From Diphasiastrum complanatum (lineage: Eukaryota > Streptophyta > Lycopodiopsida > Lycopodiales > Lycopodiaceae): a DNA stretch of 64,000 nt. Location of the stretch: contig CM055114.1 of assembly GCA_029204225.1 (NCBI GenBank), positions 12,894,144 through 12,958,143 of the forward strand, read 5' to 3'. This document shows, piece by piece, positions 22,380-34,773 of the stretch; the first letter of the stretch is position 1, and every line of letters begins with the position of its first letter. The notes beneath the pieces are model-generated. The model did not search any database. It was not told where the DNA came from and saw only the letters and a list, made by a program, of their open reading frames with translations. Both the position numbers and the translations under genes were made by a program.

Positions 22380-23248
22380 GGCTAGTCATTGTCCTAAAAT
22401 TTCAAAAACCCTAACCCTGATAACGTTGCGCTCCTCTTCTGGACAATAGTCTATAACACAAGATTAGGGTTTTCAAAAACCCTAAATATGGCCCTTCTCC
22501 ATGGCTACATTTTCTATCACCTTGTGCAAGGTAATTGAAACTTTAGTGAGAATATTTCAGAGTGCCTCCTACATGTGAGAGAGATAGAGAGAGAGAGAGC
22601 ATCATATTTTGCATGGCAACCACCCTATCCAACGGTGATGGATGATGAGGGCTATGCACCTTGAAAGTTGCATCTCTTTGCTCCTTGTTGCATGTGATGA
22701 GAGACCGTATTGAGCTTTGCATCTTAACTGGGATGAGAGTACTCTGCTTTACATCTTAACCGCATCTTAAGTCTCGTTGTTGCCCTCATCCAACGTCCCC
22801 AACGATGAGGCTTGGTTGGCAGAAGTTTCTTCCCTCCACCATGCACCCTGTAGGAGGGGCTTAGGATCAAGCCTTATTGTTGGTGAGGGCTTTGTTTGGT
22901 GGAAGTTGCTTGCCTCCACCATGAAGCAAGTTCACTATTTTAATATCTTACTTTTCAAACAAAGTAGACTATTGGTTCCACAATTACTTGCAATGAAATG
23001 TCATTATTATTCACGTTCTTGTACAAAAAATAGCTTCCTTGGTGACTCCATAGGTCATATATGAGACGTCAACTACGTCTTCTTTTGAGCGTAACTTAGC
23101 TTTTTGCAAAGGATACTTAGATTCTATTTTTTTGCCTTTTTTTAGTACTTAGTTGGTATTGATCTATTAATTGCACCACGAAAAATATTTGTCATTTTTC
23201 TTTTCGTAGTTCTTACACATCTTATCCTTTGGAGTATTGTACCACTAC

Positions 23249-23372
23249 TGCTTCCACCATACCACCGTAGTAAAATCATACACTTTTCAAATACAGAATT
23301 GCATCGCTATTGTTTCCACCATACCACCATAGTAGAATCATACACTTTTCAGATAAAGAATTGTATCCTCAA
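23249..23372. repeat. Tandem duplication of a 62-bp unit
   Basis: Two adjacent copies beginning TGCTTCCACCATACCACC (23249) and TGTTTCCACCATACCACC (23311), both continuing through AATCATACACTTTTCA and ending before a TATC/TATCC word. Confidence 0.85.
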
Positions 23373-23769
23373 GAGATGTGGGCATAATTTGATGGCACTC
23401 TTATGATAATTTTTAGGTATGCCTAAAATAGATTACAACTTTGAAAGAGTAACATCCATCTCAAGCACCTGAGAAATTAATCCATATAATCTCATATATA
23501 CCTATCTAAGATTTAATGTCACAAATTTGTCCTCTTGATCTTTGGTATGAAAGTCAACACAATCTACACATTTGCAACATAGAAAAATCAGCATCTACTT
23601 AATGAAAGAGATACAAATTCAATAAGAAAAACAGTAAGCTATAGTATTTCACACGTGTGGATCCAAATATAGCATAAATTGAGCATTCTACACACAAGAT
23701 TGCAAGATATCGCCAATATAGTGCACCAATGGATAGATGAACCCAAGAGAACTCATGTATAAGCATGAA

Positions 23770-23770
<1 letters not shown>

Positions 23771-23849
<79 letters not shown>
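23771..23849. repeat. Compound (TG)n(AG)n microsatellite
   Basis: About 48 bp of TG followed by about 31 bp of AG without visible interruption. ORFs across it (Ser/Leu then Thr/His repeats on the minus strand) are artefacts. Confidence 0.95.
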
Positions 23850-23851
<2 letters not shown>

Positions 23852-24127
23852 CCCACGTGTGTACATCCATTTATAGCAGATCCATGTCTCATTAATGATC
23901 TTGGTTTCCCTCCATATCAAAAACCCTACTAATAATGTGGACTAGATTCAATGTCTCCAATATTCAAATTTGAATCTACCAAAATCGACCTTCCACTATT
24001 TCCCTCACTCTCTGAAAGTGGTAATTCAAATACATTTGAACTAAAATAACTTTGAAATGACAATCTCTAAGTCTAATATGAAGATTGGCCTCAATTGCCA
24101 AATAAACAAATATGACCAAATTTGACT

Positions 24128-24168
24128 AAACTAGTTGAAATCTTTCACACTCCCTCTTCAACTAGTTT
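24128..24168. repeat. Perfect 12-bp inverted repeat (hairpin)
   Basis: AAACTAGTTGAA (24128-24139) and TTCAACTAGTTT (24157-24168) are perfect reverse complements with a 17-nt spacer. On the minus strand the spacer contains GAGGGAGTGTGAAAG, which resembles a polypurine tract followed by an LTR start TGTG. That would make it an LTR border, but I found no partner LTR. Confidence 0.6.
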
Positions 24169-27100
24169 TAGCATAGACTTTGAGAATGAGGGAATCGGGT
24201 GGATGAATGGATGTGGTAGCCTAGTCATTATAGATTTCCACAAAATCTGTAAATTATGTAGTATAAAAGGCTTTATCGTTTCCCAAGAGAGAGAGAAATC
24301 TCCTCTGTCGGATGATAAGTGTACAAAGGGTAATGGAGTGACGATGAATGTAATATTCATATTAGAATACTACAATGACATATCTGGTTATCCAAAGATA
24401 TTGAGTAGATTGGTGTCCAGAAACACCAACATGAAGCAATTTGGTCAAGATCTGAGAGTGAAAGAGATACTTTATCTTCCAGGCAACAAAATAAACAGAA
24501 AGCAACTTATCTGACAGAGGTTAGCAATTAGATTCTACAAAACAGAATCTGATAGGCATTGATTCCTCTTGATGAGCGCAAGGACATTAGTTCTTATCAT
24601 TGAGAAGCAATCAAAGCATAATGACAATTATGTTCTTTATCAAAGCACATAAACACATTCAGAAATAAGAGAAGTCCTGGTTACGCGAATGCTTGTCAAC
24701 TTCGGCTAATTCCCTGCACACAAACATTCTAGCAAAATACGCACCACAGTGTTTGCCCTCCGATCACACCCCGTGCGATCTCCATCAGCTCTCCATGCTA
24801 GAGCTGGCTCCCAAAGCTTCACGCTTTGCCCATTTACATTTGCAGCGTCCTGATTCCATCATGAATAACCCTGTAAGTCCTGTCCAATGACAATGACTCA
24901 AGTCCAATATGAAATAGCTACCCCTTGATGACCATCCCATGTCATCCTGCAGTGCTATCACTACCAGGTATCACAATGCCGTCCCTGATCACAAAGATCT
25001 GAGCATCTACCCTGTAGTGCCCACCTGTATTTCCCCAAACTAGCTCCAAGCTGCTCCTGTGAATGGTTCCAAACCATTCCTTGAGAACATACTGAGATGT
25101 GAACTCCAAATCCACCATCAAGTCTCTCACATGACTATGCATGCCAATATCCCTCCAAGTGAGCCTACGAGATTTTCCATGGCCCAACCCAAACGATCTG
25201 CACCCTGTCATCACTGAAATCTGCATCCTTGATGCAATACTGATACGACAAATTGACTTGACTTACCCAGAATAGGCAGTTGAAGTATATCTCCTCGATG
25301 ACAAAATTGATACACAAGAGTCTCCAAATTGTGATTATTGACCCATTCTTCATCCTCTATGTGTCCCACACACAGCTTGTCCAATGCAAGTCTGCTATCT
25401 TGCCCAATGGCTTCCAACTGGCACCACCTTGCACTTCCATCACTTGTGACCGCCAAAATGTGTGTACCTCCAAGCTAGCCCATATTTCCCTGCAAACGAT
25501 AAATTTTCAAGCTACAGATGCGTGTGTCAATGCAATTATCACCTGACTCGACAATATTATCGCCGACCATGCCTGTGAGAGCGTTCCCCCAAAACGCCAC
25601 CTGATGTTGGTCGGTTCTAACCCCAAAAGTTGAACTTGATCACAAGAATTTTTCACCTGTAACTAGCATACCATGCCTACCCCTCACTTGTGATTGCTTG
25701 CCCTCTCAAAATTGTTGCCAATGATGAGTAGTCACGTCGCCAAACTGCACTTCCGTCGCCAATACTAGCTTTCTCCACACAATTTTGCTACCATTCGCCC
25801 CCATACCGCATTTACCGCTCTCAAACACCATGTTACCCTGTCAGAAGTACATTGTACCGTCCTGTAGCAGGTTTCACAGCCAAACATTGCCCCAAAATTG
25901 GCCCTACGATACCCAAATAGCAAATGTAGCCCATCACTAGACCCGCACTCCGTCGATGGAATGGTGATGAAAACACCCCGAAATGCATTTCTCTCTATTA
26001 TATGATGTCGCTCTATGCAATGGCTCTAAGTAGCCAGTTTTAGGAGTCATTTTGGCCCAAGGATGGCCAAAAAAGGTGCCCTACAGCCTTAGTTAGGCCC
26101 TTCCAAAAAATGACTTGCAAATTTGAACTGTAACTTCATTCAGAAGTTTTTTAATGAAGAAATGGCATTTCTGCCCTTCGGGTCCAATCGAAACTTCAAG
26201 GTGAAGATTTTTATTGGAAGTTGAAGATCGATTTGCACTTCAACTCCCTTCAGGCCCTTTCATTTTCCCTTTCACCTCAATCCAATGGTTCGTTTGGATC
26301 TTATGGTCCACATTGCTCCCCGAGCCTTCAATCTCGACCATAGATAAGCCTCCTTCTTGATCCGCTGACCAGATCTGCATGTGTGCGTTAAATTGATGTC
26401 CTTCAGTCGTGGACTCCCTGCATGCACTACAGATCACTCATGGTGAGGGCACGTGCGAGGCTGTGCCTCCTCCTCGGCCTGTTTCACTCCTCCTCTCTTT
26501 TAAACTTCCTTAAAAAAATAGTTATGGTCAATTTGCCTAAACTGCTCTAGTTCCCTCTGTGCCTAGTGGCTGTCTATGGCCATTTTCCTAAGAATTCACC
26601 ACACTAGAGCACTCAGCTGTGGATTCAAATACGATAGAAAACACTTGCATACTTTGCAAGATCCACAATTTTCCTTCTTAAAACCCTTGCTCATAAAAAA
26701 ACCTTCATGACAAGGAAACTAAATTGCTCTCTGATGATAGCAGGGCTGTCCACGTCCTTTTGGCACCACCTTCCTAAAACTAGTGTGCCCTTCCACACAT
26801 CTTTACAGCTTCAAATTTAGATGACCATAGAGAGAGAGATCCATGTTTTTCCCCTTTGAAAACCCTAGTTGCCTTCTTCTTCCATAGCTGAGAGAAGGAC
26901 TAATTGCTCTATGATTGCTCCATGGATGACCTTGCCCTCCTGGCAATCACTTGGCCTTTCCCATACAGTGCTGGGTAGCAATTCACAATGCTCAAATCCG
27001 TTGAATACGGAGAAAGATCCATGGTTTTACATTTTTCGAAACCTTGACCACCATAGCTAATTCCCGGAATTGCTTCTTTCTCCCACCATTGTAAATGGTT

Positions 27101-27360
27101 CAAAATCCTCTCGCCTCTGAGTTGCCACTACCCTGCAGCCTGTTTTGATCCGCTCCGCTCCCCAATTGACGGAGTACTCAAATAATTCTGGCCAACTTTC
27201 TGTCATAGCACTTTCCAAAGCAATACACCGTTTTGAGCAATTTCTCCGCGAATTCTCCCTGGAATCCACCTACGACGGTCATTCTGATCTTCCCCAAAGC
27301 TCCGATCGAAGAAACTTTGTTGTCTCTTGCCATCTGGACTACCGATACCCTGTATGGAGT
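24169..27360. other. No recognisable gene; possible interior of a non-autonomous LTR element
   Basis: About 3.2 kb with only short ORFs in both directions, including a 94-codon minus-strand ORF at 25226-24942 and an 88-codon one at 27444-27178, neither recognised. The PBS-like site at 27361-27372 makes a minus-strand non-autonomous element possible, but no LTR pair was found. Confidence 0.3.
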
Positions 27361-27372
27361 GCTCCGATACCA
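27361..27372 (-). other. PBS-like site (one mismatch to initiator tRNA-Met PBS)
   Basis: Minus-strand TGGTATCGGAGC differs at one position from TGGTATCAGAGC, which occurs exactly at two other places in this window. It would place a 5' LTR at about 27373-27750. Confidence 0.35.
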
Positions 27373-27759
27373 AGTTGAAATTCCGATAGGATCTAGTGCA
27401 GTATGCATATCACATGACACAATCACCATAGCCACTCCTCGCAAGCTCTCATAGATGGCACAACAAAAGTTATTAGATTAAAAAGACACACTATACATAT
27501 AGAGTATTCACAAACTGCATGACAAGGCAGGTGTCCTAAAATTGGCCTACCACCTGTCAAAAACTAAGGTCGGGCCCAATATGGCCAAATTCGACTGACA
27601 AACTTGGGACATGCCCCCAGGTATAGCATGCACTCTACAGGCTAATTTTTCCTACCAATATGGCTACTCGCTAACCCAAGTAGCCGGCTACGGGATCAGT
27701 GCCCAACTGATATAATGATAGTGGGTCACGTCTCGAACACAACCATATACATTAAACCA

Positions 27760-28595
27760 AATAAACTGTACAATAATTACATCTCATTTAGAGCTTATAC
27801 TAATGAATCAAATCAAAACCGATTTCCAACTCTAGACTTCTCCAATGCGATGGAATTCAAAGAGCAAGATACACACTTGTTAATGGCTTACAACAGTGGC
27901 AACAAAGACCACTATAGCTAGTACTTAGACAACAACGCTACCCAACACATAAGCTCTTACAAGGAATGGTTTACCGAGTATGCAGCTTACAACAGAGATC
28001 AATTCATCTATCTTGGAGATTCAAACACCATACGCGTGAAAGACAAAGGGACAGTCAAGATCGCGTTCAAAAATGATCTTTCCATTTATATCACCAATGT
28101 TCTTCACGTACCTCAGTTGTCAAAGAACCTGTTGTTAGTTTCTAAGATAATTGATGATGACTACACTATTACTTTATCATTTGAGCACCGTACAATATTC
28201 GAGGAAGGTACTACTCTGACTACGTGCACTAGAGTCAGAAATCTTTACATACTCTCTAATTCAGTTGCATTAGCTAGCATCTCTCATGAAAATGTAAACG
28301 ATAATGCTATTATGTGGCATAGTCAATTTGAACACGTGAATACGATATCACTTTCCTATATGCGTTGTAATAATTTAATTAATGGATTGTATTTCCCTTC
28401 TTCATTAGATAGAAAATCTTTCTTTTGTGAATCATACATCTATGGCAAACACTTTAGAAGCAAGTTTCCCAAATCACATTACATCAAAACAATGTATGTA
28501 TTGGATCTTCTACATAGCGGTCTCTGTGGTTTAATGCCAACTTCTGTCCTTAGGAGATGCAATCTATTTTATCACTTTCATAGATGATTATTCTA
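27760..28595 (+). pseudogene. Ty1/copia relic: protease and pre-integrase region
   Basis: Plus-strand text carries the copia protease region (YLDNNATQHISSYKEWF, about 27927-27978). Its catalytic DSG reads DNN, so the protease is dead, and a TAG precedes it. The usual flap and C-terminal words follow (VLHVPQLSKNLLLVSKI, 28101-28151), then the GAG-pre-integrase stretch (AIMWHSQFEHVNTISLSYM, near 28308-28364) with the degenerate zinc region (FFCESYIYGKHFRSKF). Frameshift near 28545. The usual gag and CCHC knuckle upstream are absent or unrecognisable. Confidence 0.8.
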
Positions 28596-29478
28596 GATGG
28601 TCTACAATCATGTTCATTAAGCACAAATCTGAAGCCTTTGAATGCTTCAAGACATTCAAGGCCATGGCTGAGACACAAACGTCTACAAAAGTAAAAGCAC
28701 TCCGAACTGATGGTGGTGGCGAATACTCCTAATGTCCGACTACATGGCTGAACATGGTATTAGAAGACAGTTCACCACTTCTTATTCACCTCAATAGAGC
28801 ATGATTGCAGAAAGGAAGAATCGAACTCTTCTCAACTCAGCCAGATCCATGCTACATCAAGCGCACCTACCTGCGAAGTTTTGGGCAGAAGCTACTGCCA
28901 CAACATGTTACTTACAGAACAGATCCAGTGTCAAAGGCGTCAACAACAAAACTCCTTATGAAGTTTGGCATGGACAAAAGCCTAGTGTCAGCCTTTTAAA
29001 AATCTTTGATTGTATATGTTTTGTTCATATTCCTAAACAACTTAGGAAGAAGCTGGATCATAGGACAAATAAATGTATTTTCATTGCCTATCCTAATGAA
29101 CATAAAGCTTACAAAGTTTATGATCCAACCACCAATGTAGTATTTGTCTCTAGGGATGTAATATTTCAAGAACATACATACTATGATTTCAAACAACCAT
29201 CGATAAACGATGCTATGTCATTTCATCCTATTTTACATAGCATGGAATCTTCCAACGTTGATGTTTCTTCTACAAAACCTGCAGCTACAGCTACAGAAGC
29301 CGAGCAGCCGACAATACCTATCATCAGGCCAGACCAAGCCAGCTCGAATAGATTTGAGAAGAAGCATCATCGCATCCTGGTCAACCAAACGTCCGCAGAT
29401 CCTCACGGACTCGGACAGTTCCTGAGAGGTATACACGTCAATCATTATGGACTTCATCAGAAGAACCAGAGAGTCTAG
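28550..29478 (+). pseudogene. Ty1/copia relic: integrase
   Basis: Continues the copia polyprotein: FITFIDDYSRWSTIMFIKHK (first catalytic Asp, 28572-28632), ALRTDGGGEYS (second Asp, about 28699-28731), then the catalytic Glu in IAERKNRTLLNSARSMLHQ (28804-28860) with AKFWAEATATTCYLQNRS downstream. Two stops fall at 28731 and 28796, and the usual QNG before the Glu helix is lost. The C-terminal part (FDCICFVHIPKQLRKKLDHR, then VYDPTTNVVFVSRDVIFQE) is well kept to 29180 and runs into the linker before RT. Confidence 0.85.
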
Positions 29479-29489
29479 CAGAAGCAATT

Positions 29490-30918
29490 AACTCCAAGGA
29501 TGCTGTGAAGTGGCAAGAAGCTATGGAAAGCGAGTACAACTCACTTTTGATGAACCAGACCTGGACACTGGTCAACTTTCCCACTCACAAAAGAGTTATC
29601 AACAACAAGTGGATGTTCAAGAAGAAGATCAACTTTGATGGTTCCATTGCTAAATGGAAAGCATGGTTGGTGGCTAAAGAATTCACTCAAGTCCAAGGAG
29701 TGAATTATCAAAAAAATTGCAATCATGTCGTCAAGATGTAGTCAATCAGGACTCTTATTGCGTTAGCAGCCACAGAAGACCTCGAAATGCACCAAATGGA
29801 TGTCAAGACAACATTTCTCAACGACAACGTCAAAAGAGGAGCTATATACCTTCCAACCAGAAGGATTCGAAGTCAAAGGCCAAGAGCACAAAGTATGCAA
29901 GCTGCACAAAGCAATTTACGGTCGATAGAATCAACTCTTATCTCATTCAATAGGGATTTGCAAGCAATTCAGCTGACTATAATGTTTATTCAAAGCATAT
30001 AGGCACCAATTCAGTTCACATAGCTGACTGATTTAGGAGTTGTCCATTCTTTGCTAGGAATTCACATGACTAGAAATAGACTTCAAAAGAAGATCTATCT
30101 TAGCCAGCAGACATATCTAAAAGGCATTTTAGAAAAATTCCATACGTCTGATTGCAAACCAATTGATACTCCAATGGATCCAAGTAGAGTATTGGCTAAA
30201 CCTACTTGTGCTGATTCTGATAATGAAGTACTTGACATAGCGAAGTATCCTTATTCTTTGATGTATGCAATGTTGTGTACTAGACCAGATTTAGCAGACA
30301 CTATTAGAACGTTAAGTCAATTCATGTCTAATCCTATGATCTCTCATTGGAAAGCATTAAAGAGAGTGATGAGATATATTCAAGGAAGTTTAGATGACAT
30401 TTTATGTTATGATAAAAATGTTATCGACCCACTCGTCCTACGAGGCTACTCCTAACTCATATTGGAGATGAATAGTCTCTATCAGAAAATCAACCTCTAG
30501 GTTCCGTTTCTATCTGGCAGGGGGACCAATGGAACTCTCAGTAACGCTTCCTTCAACCGAGGCAGAGTACATCGCACCATGTCAAGCTTCAAAAGAAGTT
30601 GTATGAATTAGGTTATTACTTCACGACTTACATCACACTCAATTCAATGCTACCACCATTCTGTGTGACATCTTGAGCTGTATTTCACTGTCACTGAATT
30701 CCATATTTCATGCAAATCCAAACACAAAGAAATCCAGTATCATTTCATTCAGGGAGAAAGTTTTCTCAAGGCAAGTGATTCTTCAATACTGCTCCACAAC
30801 AAAAATGGTCGCAGACATCTTCACCAAAGTGCTTCCCAGGATCAAGCATCAGAAGTTATTCGACATTCGTATTTTAAAAGGCATCATTGCATTGTTTAAG
30901 ACACCTTCACATTTTTAA
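29490..30918 (+). pseudogene. Ty1/copia relic: reverse transcriptase and RNase H
   Basis: RT begins WQEAMESEYNSLLMNQTWTL (29511-29570) and continues KWMFKKKINFDGSIAKWKAW. A TAG falls at about 29741, then EMHQMDVKTTFLND. The central catalytic part with the YVDD motif is missing: text jumps near 29985-30050 to LGIHMTRNRLQKKIYLSQQT. SLMYAMLCTRPDLADTIRTL (30257-30316) and RVMRYIQGSLDDILCYD follow, then RNase H pieces (KSTSRFRFYLAGGP, STEAEYIAPCQASKEVV) and the C-terminus (MVADIFTKVLPRIKHQKLFD, 30804-30863). Inactive. No LTR pair found. Confidence 0.85.
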
Positions 30919-31699
30919 GGACAGTGTCGACTTTTTTGCAAAATCCCGAAGAGAGAGAAAAATCTCGAAGGTCGTCTATTTTCAACGAGGAACGTTCTAG
31001 GCACTTCCCAGAATTTGCGAAGTGAGAGAAAGCCACTTCACGTAAAATGCGAAGTGAGAGATTTGCAGCATCCTTGTCCGCATCAACATTCCCCAATTCG
31101 TTGACCGTATATACAATGTATAGTTGTCACACAAGCCAAATACTTCCAAGTACATTGGCTTACCTAATTAGGTGACAAACATTTACTGTAGTTAATACAT
31201 GGATGAAATTTATAAATGGATCATATAGGCACACTCTACGTGATGCTCCGTCTATGAGACGAATGATTTTGAGCCTCCCAATTATGTCGTCATTCTGGTT
31301 GTAACCGCTATTTTGTTGTGCTTCAGTGTAATATAGCAGCAACACGTTTTTCTATTTGTGTATAATGCTTGTTGTGATTTGAATGCACACAACTGCTGTT
31401 TGATAACATTTGTTCACTCACTCTGATCATAACACGGACGTCTATGACTCCTCGGTTTCTGATCAGACGATGGTTGTCTTTGACGCCCGATGAACTTCCG
31501 CCATCATATTGCTCTTTCAATTTATTTTTGACTTGATCCATTTTTCAGTAATACCACACAGAAACCATTTCTAATCTCTTTGGTGGGTTGTACTCATTTT
31601 GTTTTTGTGAGTACGAACTAATTCATAAGATCCTGTTGGGCACCATAACACTTAAGCTGTGATTTTATCTTCTTCGCTCGCGTTCTCTAATCTCCCTTG

Positions 31700-31960
31700 C
31701 CCCATCAGTAGCATGAGATATCTAGGAGTCGTCTAGATTTGGCATGATTGATGCTAGGGCCTTCTGATCTTTTATCTTCCAAGCCTTAGCTAGCAAAAGA
31801 TCATTGTCGTCTAGTTTTGAGTCAGACCCATCTACAACATCCCAGAGTTCTCTATCTATCAGCATCATTCGGAGTTTCAGCTTCCAGATGTAGAAGTTAG
31901 ATCCGTTGAACTTGTCAATGACTCTAACTTCGTTGGATGAAGAAGATGAAGTGTTACCTA
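31700..31960 (-). pseudogene. Ty1/copia gag fragment, minus strand
   Basis: Minus-strand text from about 31925 reads VIDKFNGSNFYIWKLKLRMM, then ELWDVVDGSD and AWKIKDQKALASIMPNL (to about 31720). This is the N-terminal copia gag (UBN2-type) pattern W..K....L.....W..V.G. It stops at a TAG near 31714. The PBS-like site at 32018-32028 lies about 60 bp upstream, as expected for a copia 5' end. Confidence 0.75.
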
Positions 31961-32017
31961 TAGAAGATATGTTACCAGTAGTTGAAATAACTAGACTCTT
32001 GGTTTACTTAATTGGCC

Positions 32018-32028
32018 CTCTGATACCA
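32018..32028 (-). other. PBS for initiator tRNA-Met (minus-strand copia)
   Basis: Minus-strand TGGTATCAGAG (11 nt) matches the initiator tRNA-Met PBS. It lies just upstream of the minus-strand copia gag, so a 5' LTR is expected at roughly 32030-32650; I could not fix its ends. Confidence 0.6.
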
Positions 32029-32659
32029 ACTAAGGGAATCGAGTGGATGAATGGAACGAATGAAGGAGAGGGAACTAATAAGCCGAGAGGTTGTATTACC
32101 ACTTGTTCGATCCAAATGGGAGGAAAGAAAATAGTGCGAAATAGCGATATGTAGGACCAGTTTAAAAAAAAATGAGCGATCAGGTATCAAGGTGATCGCA
32201 TCCGTAGAAGAGTGTAAGGGTTACTGCAATGATTAGAGCTGGAAAATTCAATTACGGAATGAAGAACTATGGTGCAGAGATTTTGTGCTTGTTCCTCATG
32301 CATCAGAGACGACCGTAGTCTGATCGGATGCAGAGGAGTCAGAGATGTCCACAATCTGTCAGAGTGAGTGACCGAGCATGTCAAGCAAGATAAAATAATG
32401 CAATCAAATCACAACAGATACAAAACATATACGTAAGACATAGATGAATAAGTGTTGCTTGTATATTACATTAACTACTTCTAAAATCTTTCGCTCTAAT
32501 GCACACCTCTTAATGAGAGCTAGAGATGTATTTATACATGACAATCTCGTTTGTTTAAAAGATTTGCTTTTAATTAATCCATATTTACAAGATTAGTTTA
32601 GTTCTAAGTGTGTACATGGTCGTGAAGTAGTGTATAACAACATCTATACATGATTTGGA

Positions 32660-33240
32660 TTTGAACTCCGTTTTAAGAGCATGAAGTTGCACCATCGCAG
32701 AAGTCATAGTGAACCACAATATTGGCTTGGCGGTTCGTAACGGTCGCAATGTATGTCATAAGACGTAGCTTGTGGTTCCTTGCGGTTTTTGGTCTTTGCT
32801 TGAACCGTAAGGTTGACATTGCGGTTTGGTGCAGTTTGCCTTCGTTGAATTGGGTGAAAGATTTATAATCTTTGAACCATTCATGAAGGTGAGTCATGTG
32901 TTGTGTTGCTCCAGAATCAAGATACCATGAATCGATATCATGTTGTTCTCCAACCTTGGTCATAAAAGCTGCTTCATCTTTCTCTTGCTGCTAGGTTGAA
33001 AAATTGGTTGAAGCAGAATTTGCTTGTTGTTGGAACTGTTTTTTTTTCTCATTGTTAAATTTCAAAGTTATGTAGTCTTTGATTTCATGTCTGATTTTCT
33101 TGCAGTATCTGCAAAATAGTTTCTGCTTTGGTTGGAAGGATAAAGAGTTGGAATTCGACCATGAGCCAAAATTCAACCCTGAATGCATATTGCTCTTCTT
33201 TTGGATTTGAACTTCTAATTTTTTGAATATAGAGCTTGAG
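32660..33240 (-). pseudogene. Ty1/copia gag zinc knuckle and protease fragment, minus strand
   Basis: On the minus strand a knuckle-like FCRYCKKIRHEIKDY (about 33117-33073) has Tyr in place of the final Cys. It is followed by a Gln-rich linker, one stop, and the copia protease motif SWYLDSGATQHMTHLHEWF (32937-32881) with intact DSG. The reading then goes into sequence without clear homology (to about 32673). The fragment abuts a plus-strand copia RT at about 33240-33270, so the two are in opposite orientation. Confidence 0.8.
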
Positions 33241-33269
33241 GATCTGACTTTGAGCCTGAGGAGGATGCA

Positions 33270-34770
33270 GATTTTCCGATTTTCTATTGGCTGCAATATC
33301 ATTGATTGCAAATGGATCTTTAAGATAAAATACAATGCCAACAGAGCAATTGATCGAAGGAAGACAAGACTAGTAGCACGAGGATTTACCCAGATCTTGA
33401 ATGTCGACTACAATGAGACTTTTAGTCCAGTCGTCAAATATTCGTTGATCTGAATGCTCTTGTCTTATGCTGCAGTTGTTGACCTCGAATTGCATCAACT
33501 CAATGTACAAACAACCTATCTAAATGGAGTGATACAAGAAGATATCTACATGATCCAGCCCGAAGGATACGTTTTGGAAGGGACAAAGAATAATGTCTGT
33601 AAACTCCACAAAGCACTATACGGCTTGAAACAGTCTGCCAGAGCTTGGATTCAGAGGATCAACACATTCCTCATTGAACAAGGATTCAAACCAAGCACTG
33701 TTGATTGTAACGTCTATTCCAAGTCAGTGTAGCAATCCTTCATTATCATCACCTTATACGTGGATGATACGTTGCTCTTCAACAACAATACCAATATGGT
33801 CAAGGATTCGAAACAGATGCTATTTTCAGAGTTTGACATGACTGATCTGGACGAAGCTCACTTCTTTCTGGGAATTCAAATCCACATAGACAGAGCAAAT
33901 CGACTGATTTACATCACTCAACAAAGGTATCTTCACAATGTTCTTAACATATACAATTTGATGAATTGTAAATTAGCTCACTCACCAATGGATCTAGGCC
34001 TGCATCTATCAAAGGACCAATGTCCCCAGACCAAGCAGGAAGTGGAGCAAATGAGAGAATACCCTTATCGATCGATACTGGGATCTCTCATGTACGCAAT
34101 GGTCTGTACAAGACCAGATATTTCTTTTGCTGTAAGCTCACTCAGCCAATACATGGCTAATCCTAGCATTACCCATTGGAAGACTCTCATACGAATCATG
34201 AGATATATTTGAGCTACCATGAACCAATGCATCTGCTATGGAGATGTAAGCAAAGACAATCTCCATTAGCTCAGTGGTTATTTTGATGCAAATTGGGGAG
34301 AAGATGTAGACAATCGTAAATCCACATCTGAATTTACATTCTTCTTCAACGGTGGTCCTATCTCATGGAACAGTCGTAAGCAAACTTCTATCACACTTTC
34401 TTCTACAGAAGTAGAATACATTGCTGCTTCTCAATCTATCAAGGAAGCATTTTGGTTGAGAAATTTGCTGTCAGATCTTAATTTGAATCAGTACAGCCCT
34501 ACAATTCTATTTTGTGATAATTAAAGTGCTATTGCCTTATCGCCCAACCCTAGATTTCACTCTAGGAGTAAGCACATTCAAATCAGATATCACTACATCA
34601 GGGGCAAGGTTCTCAACAAGGAAGTAAGCTGGAATTGAAACGTTTATTACATAATTTGAAACAGTATGCAAGACATGGTTGCAGACATATTCACGAAAGC
34701 ATTCAGTGTTAATGCACACAACACATTTTGTGCATTGCTTAGTCTGAAGATCAAGCGTTCACGGATCCAG
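33270..34770 (+). pseudogene. Ty1/copia reverse transcriptase and RNase H, plus strand
   Basis: RT starts at GCNIIDCKWIFKIKYNAN (33286-33339). LVARGFTQILNVDYNETFSP and VDLELHQLNVQTTYLNG follow, with TGA at about 33451. PEGYVLEGTKNNVCKLHKAL, LKQSARAW and the intact catalytic LYVDDTLLF (33754-33780; YVDD at 33757-33768) follow. Then come FFLGIQIHID, SLMYAMVCTRPDISFAVSSL (34087-34146), and RNase H (GYFDANWGEDVDNRKSTSEF, STEVEYIAASQSIKEAFW, MVADIFTKAF). TAG/TGA stops at 33730, 34210, 34268 and 34522 inactivate it. This is the best-kept copia RT in the window. A polypurine tract follows at 34774-34783. Confidence 0.9.
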
Positions 34771-34773
34771 ATT

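Larger units (their letters stand above)
21300..24120. other. No recognisable gene; microsatellites and small repeats
   Basis: A (TC)n tract spans 22340-22377. Minus-strand text near 21860-21820 (ISTSAYHPKTNRIAYAEKV) resembles the AYHPQTDGQ motif of gypsy integrases and may be another fragment. The rest shows no coding signal. Confidence 0.4.

Noticed and set aside
23688-23892. ORFs with Ser/Leu and Thr/His repeats
   Set aside because: Translation of the TG/AG microsatellite.
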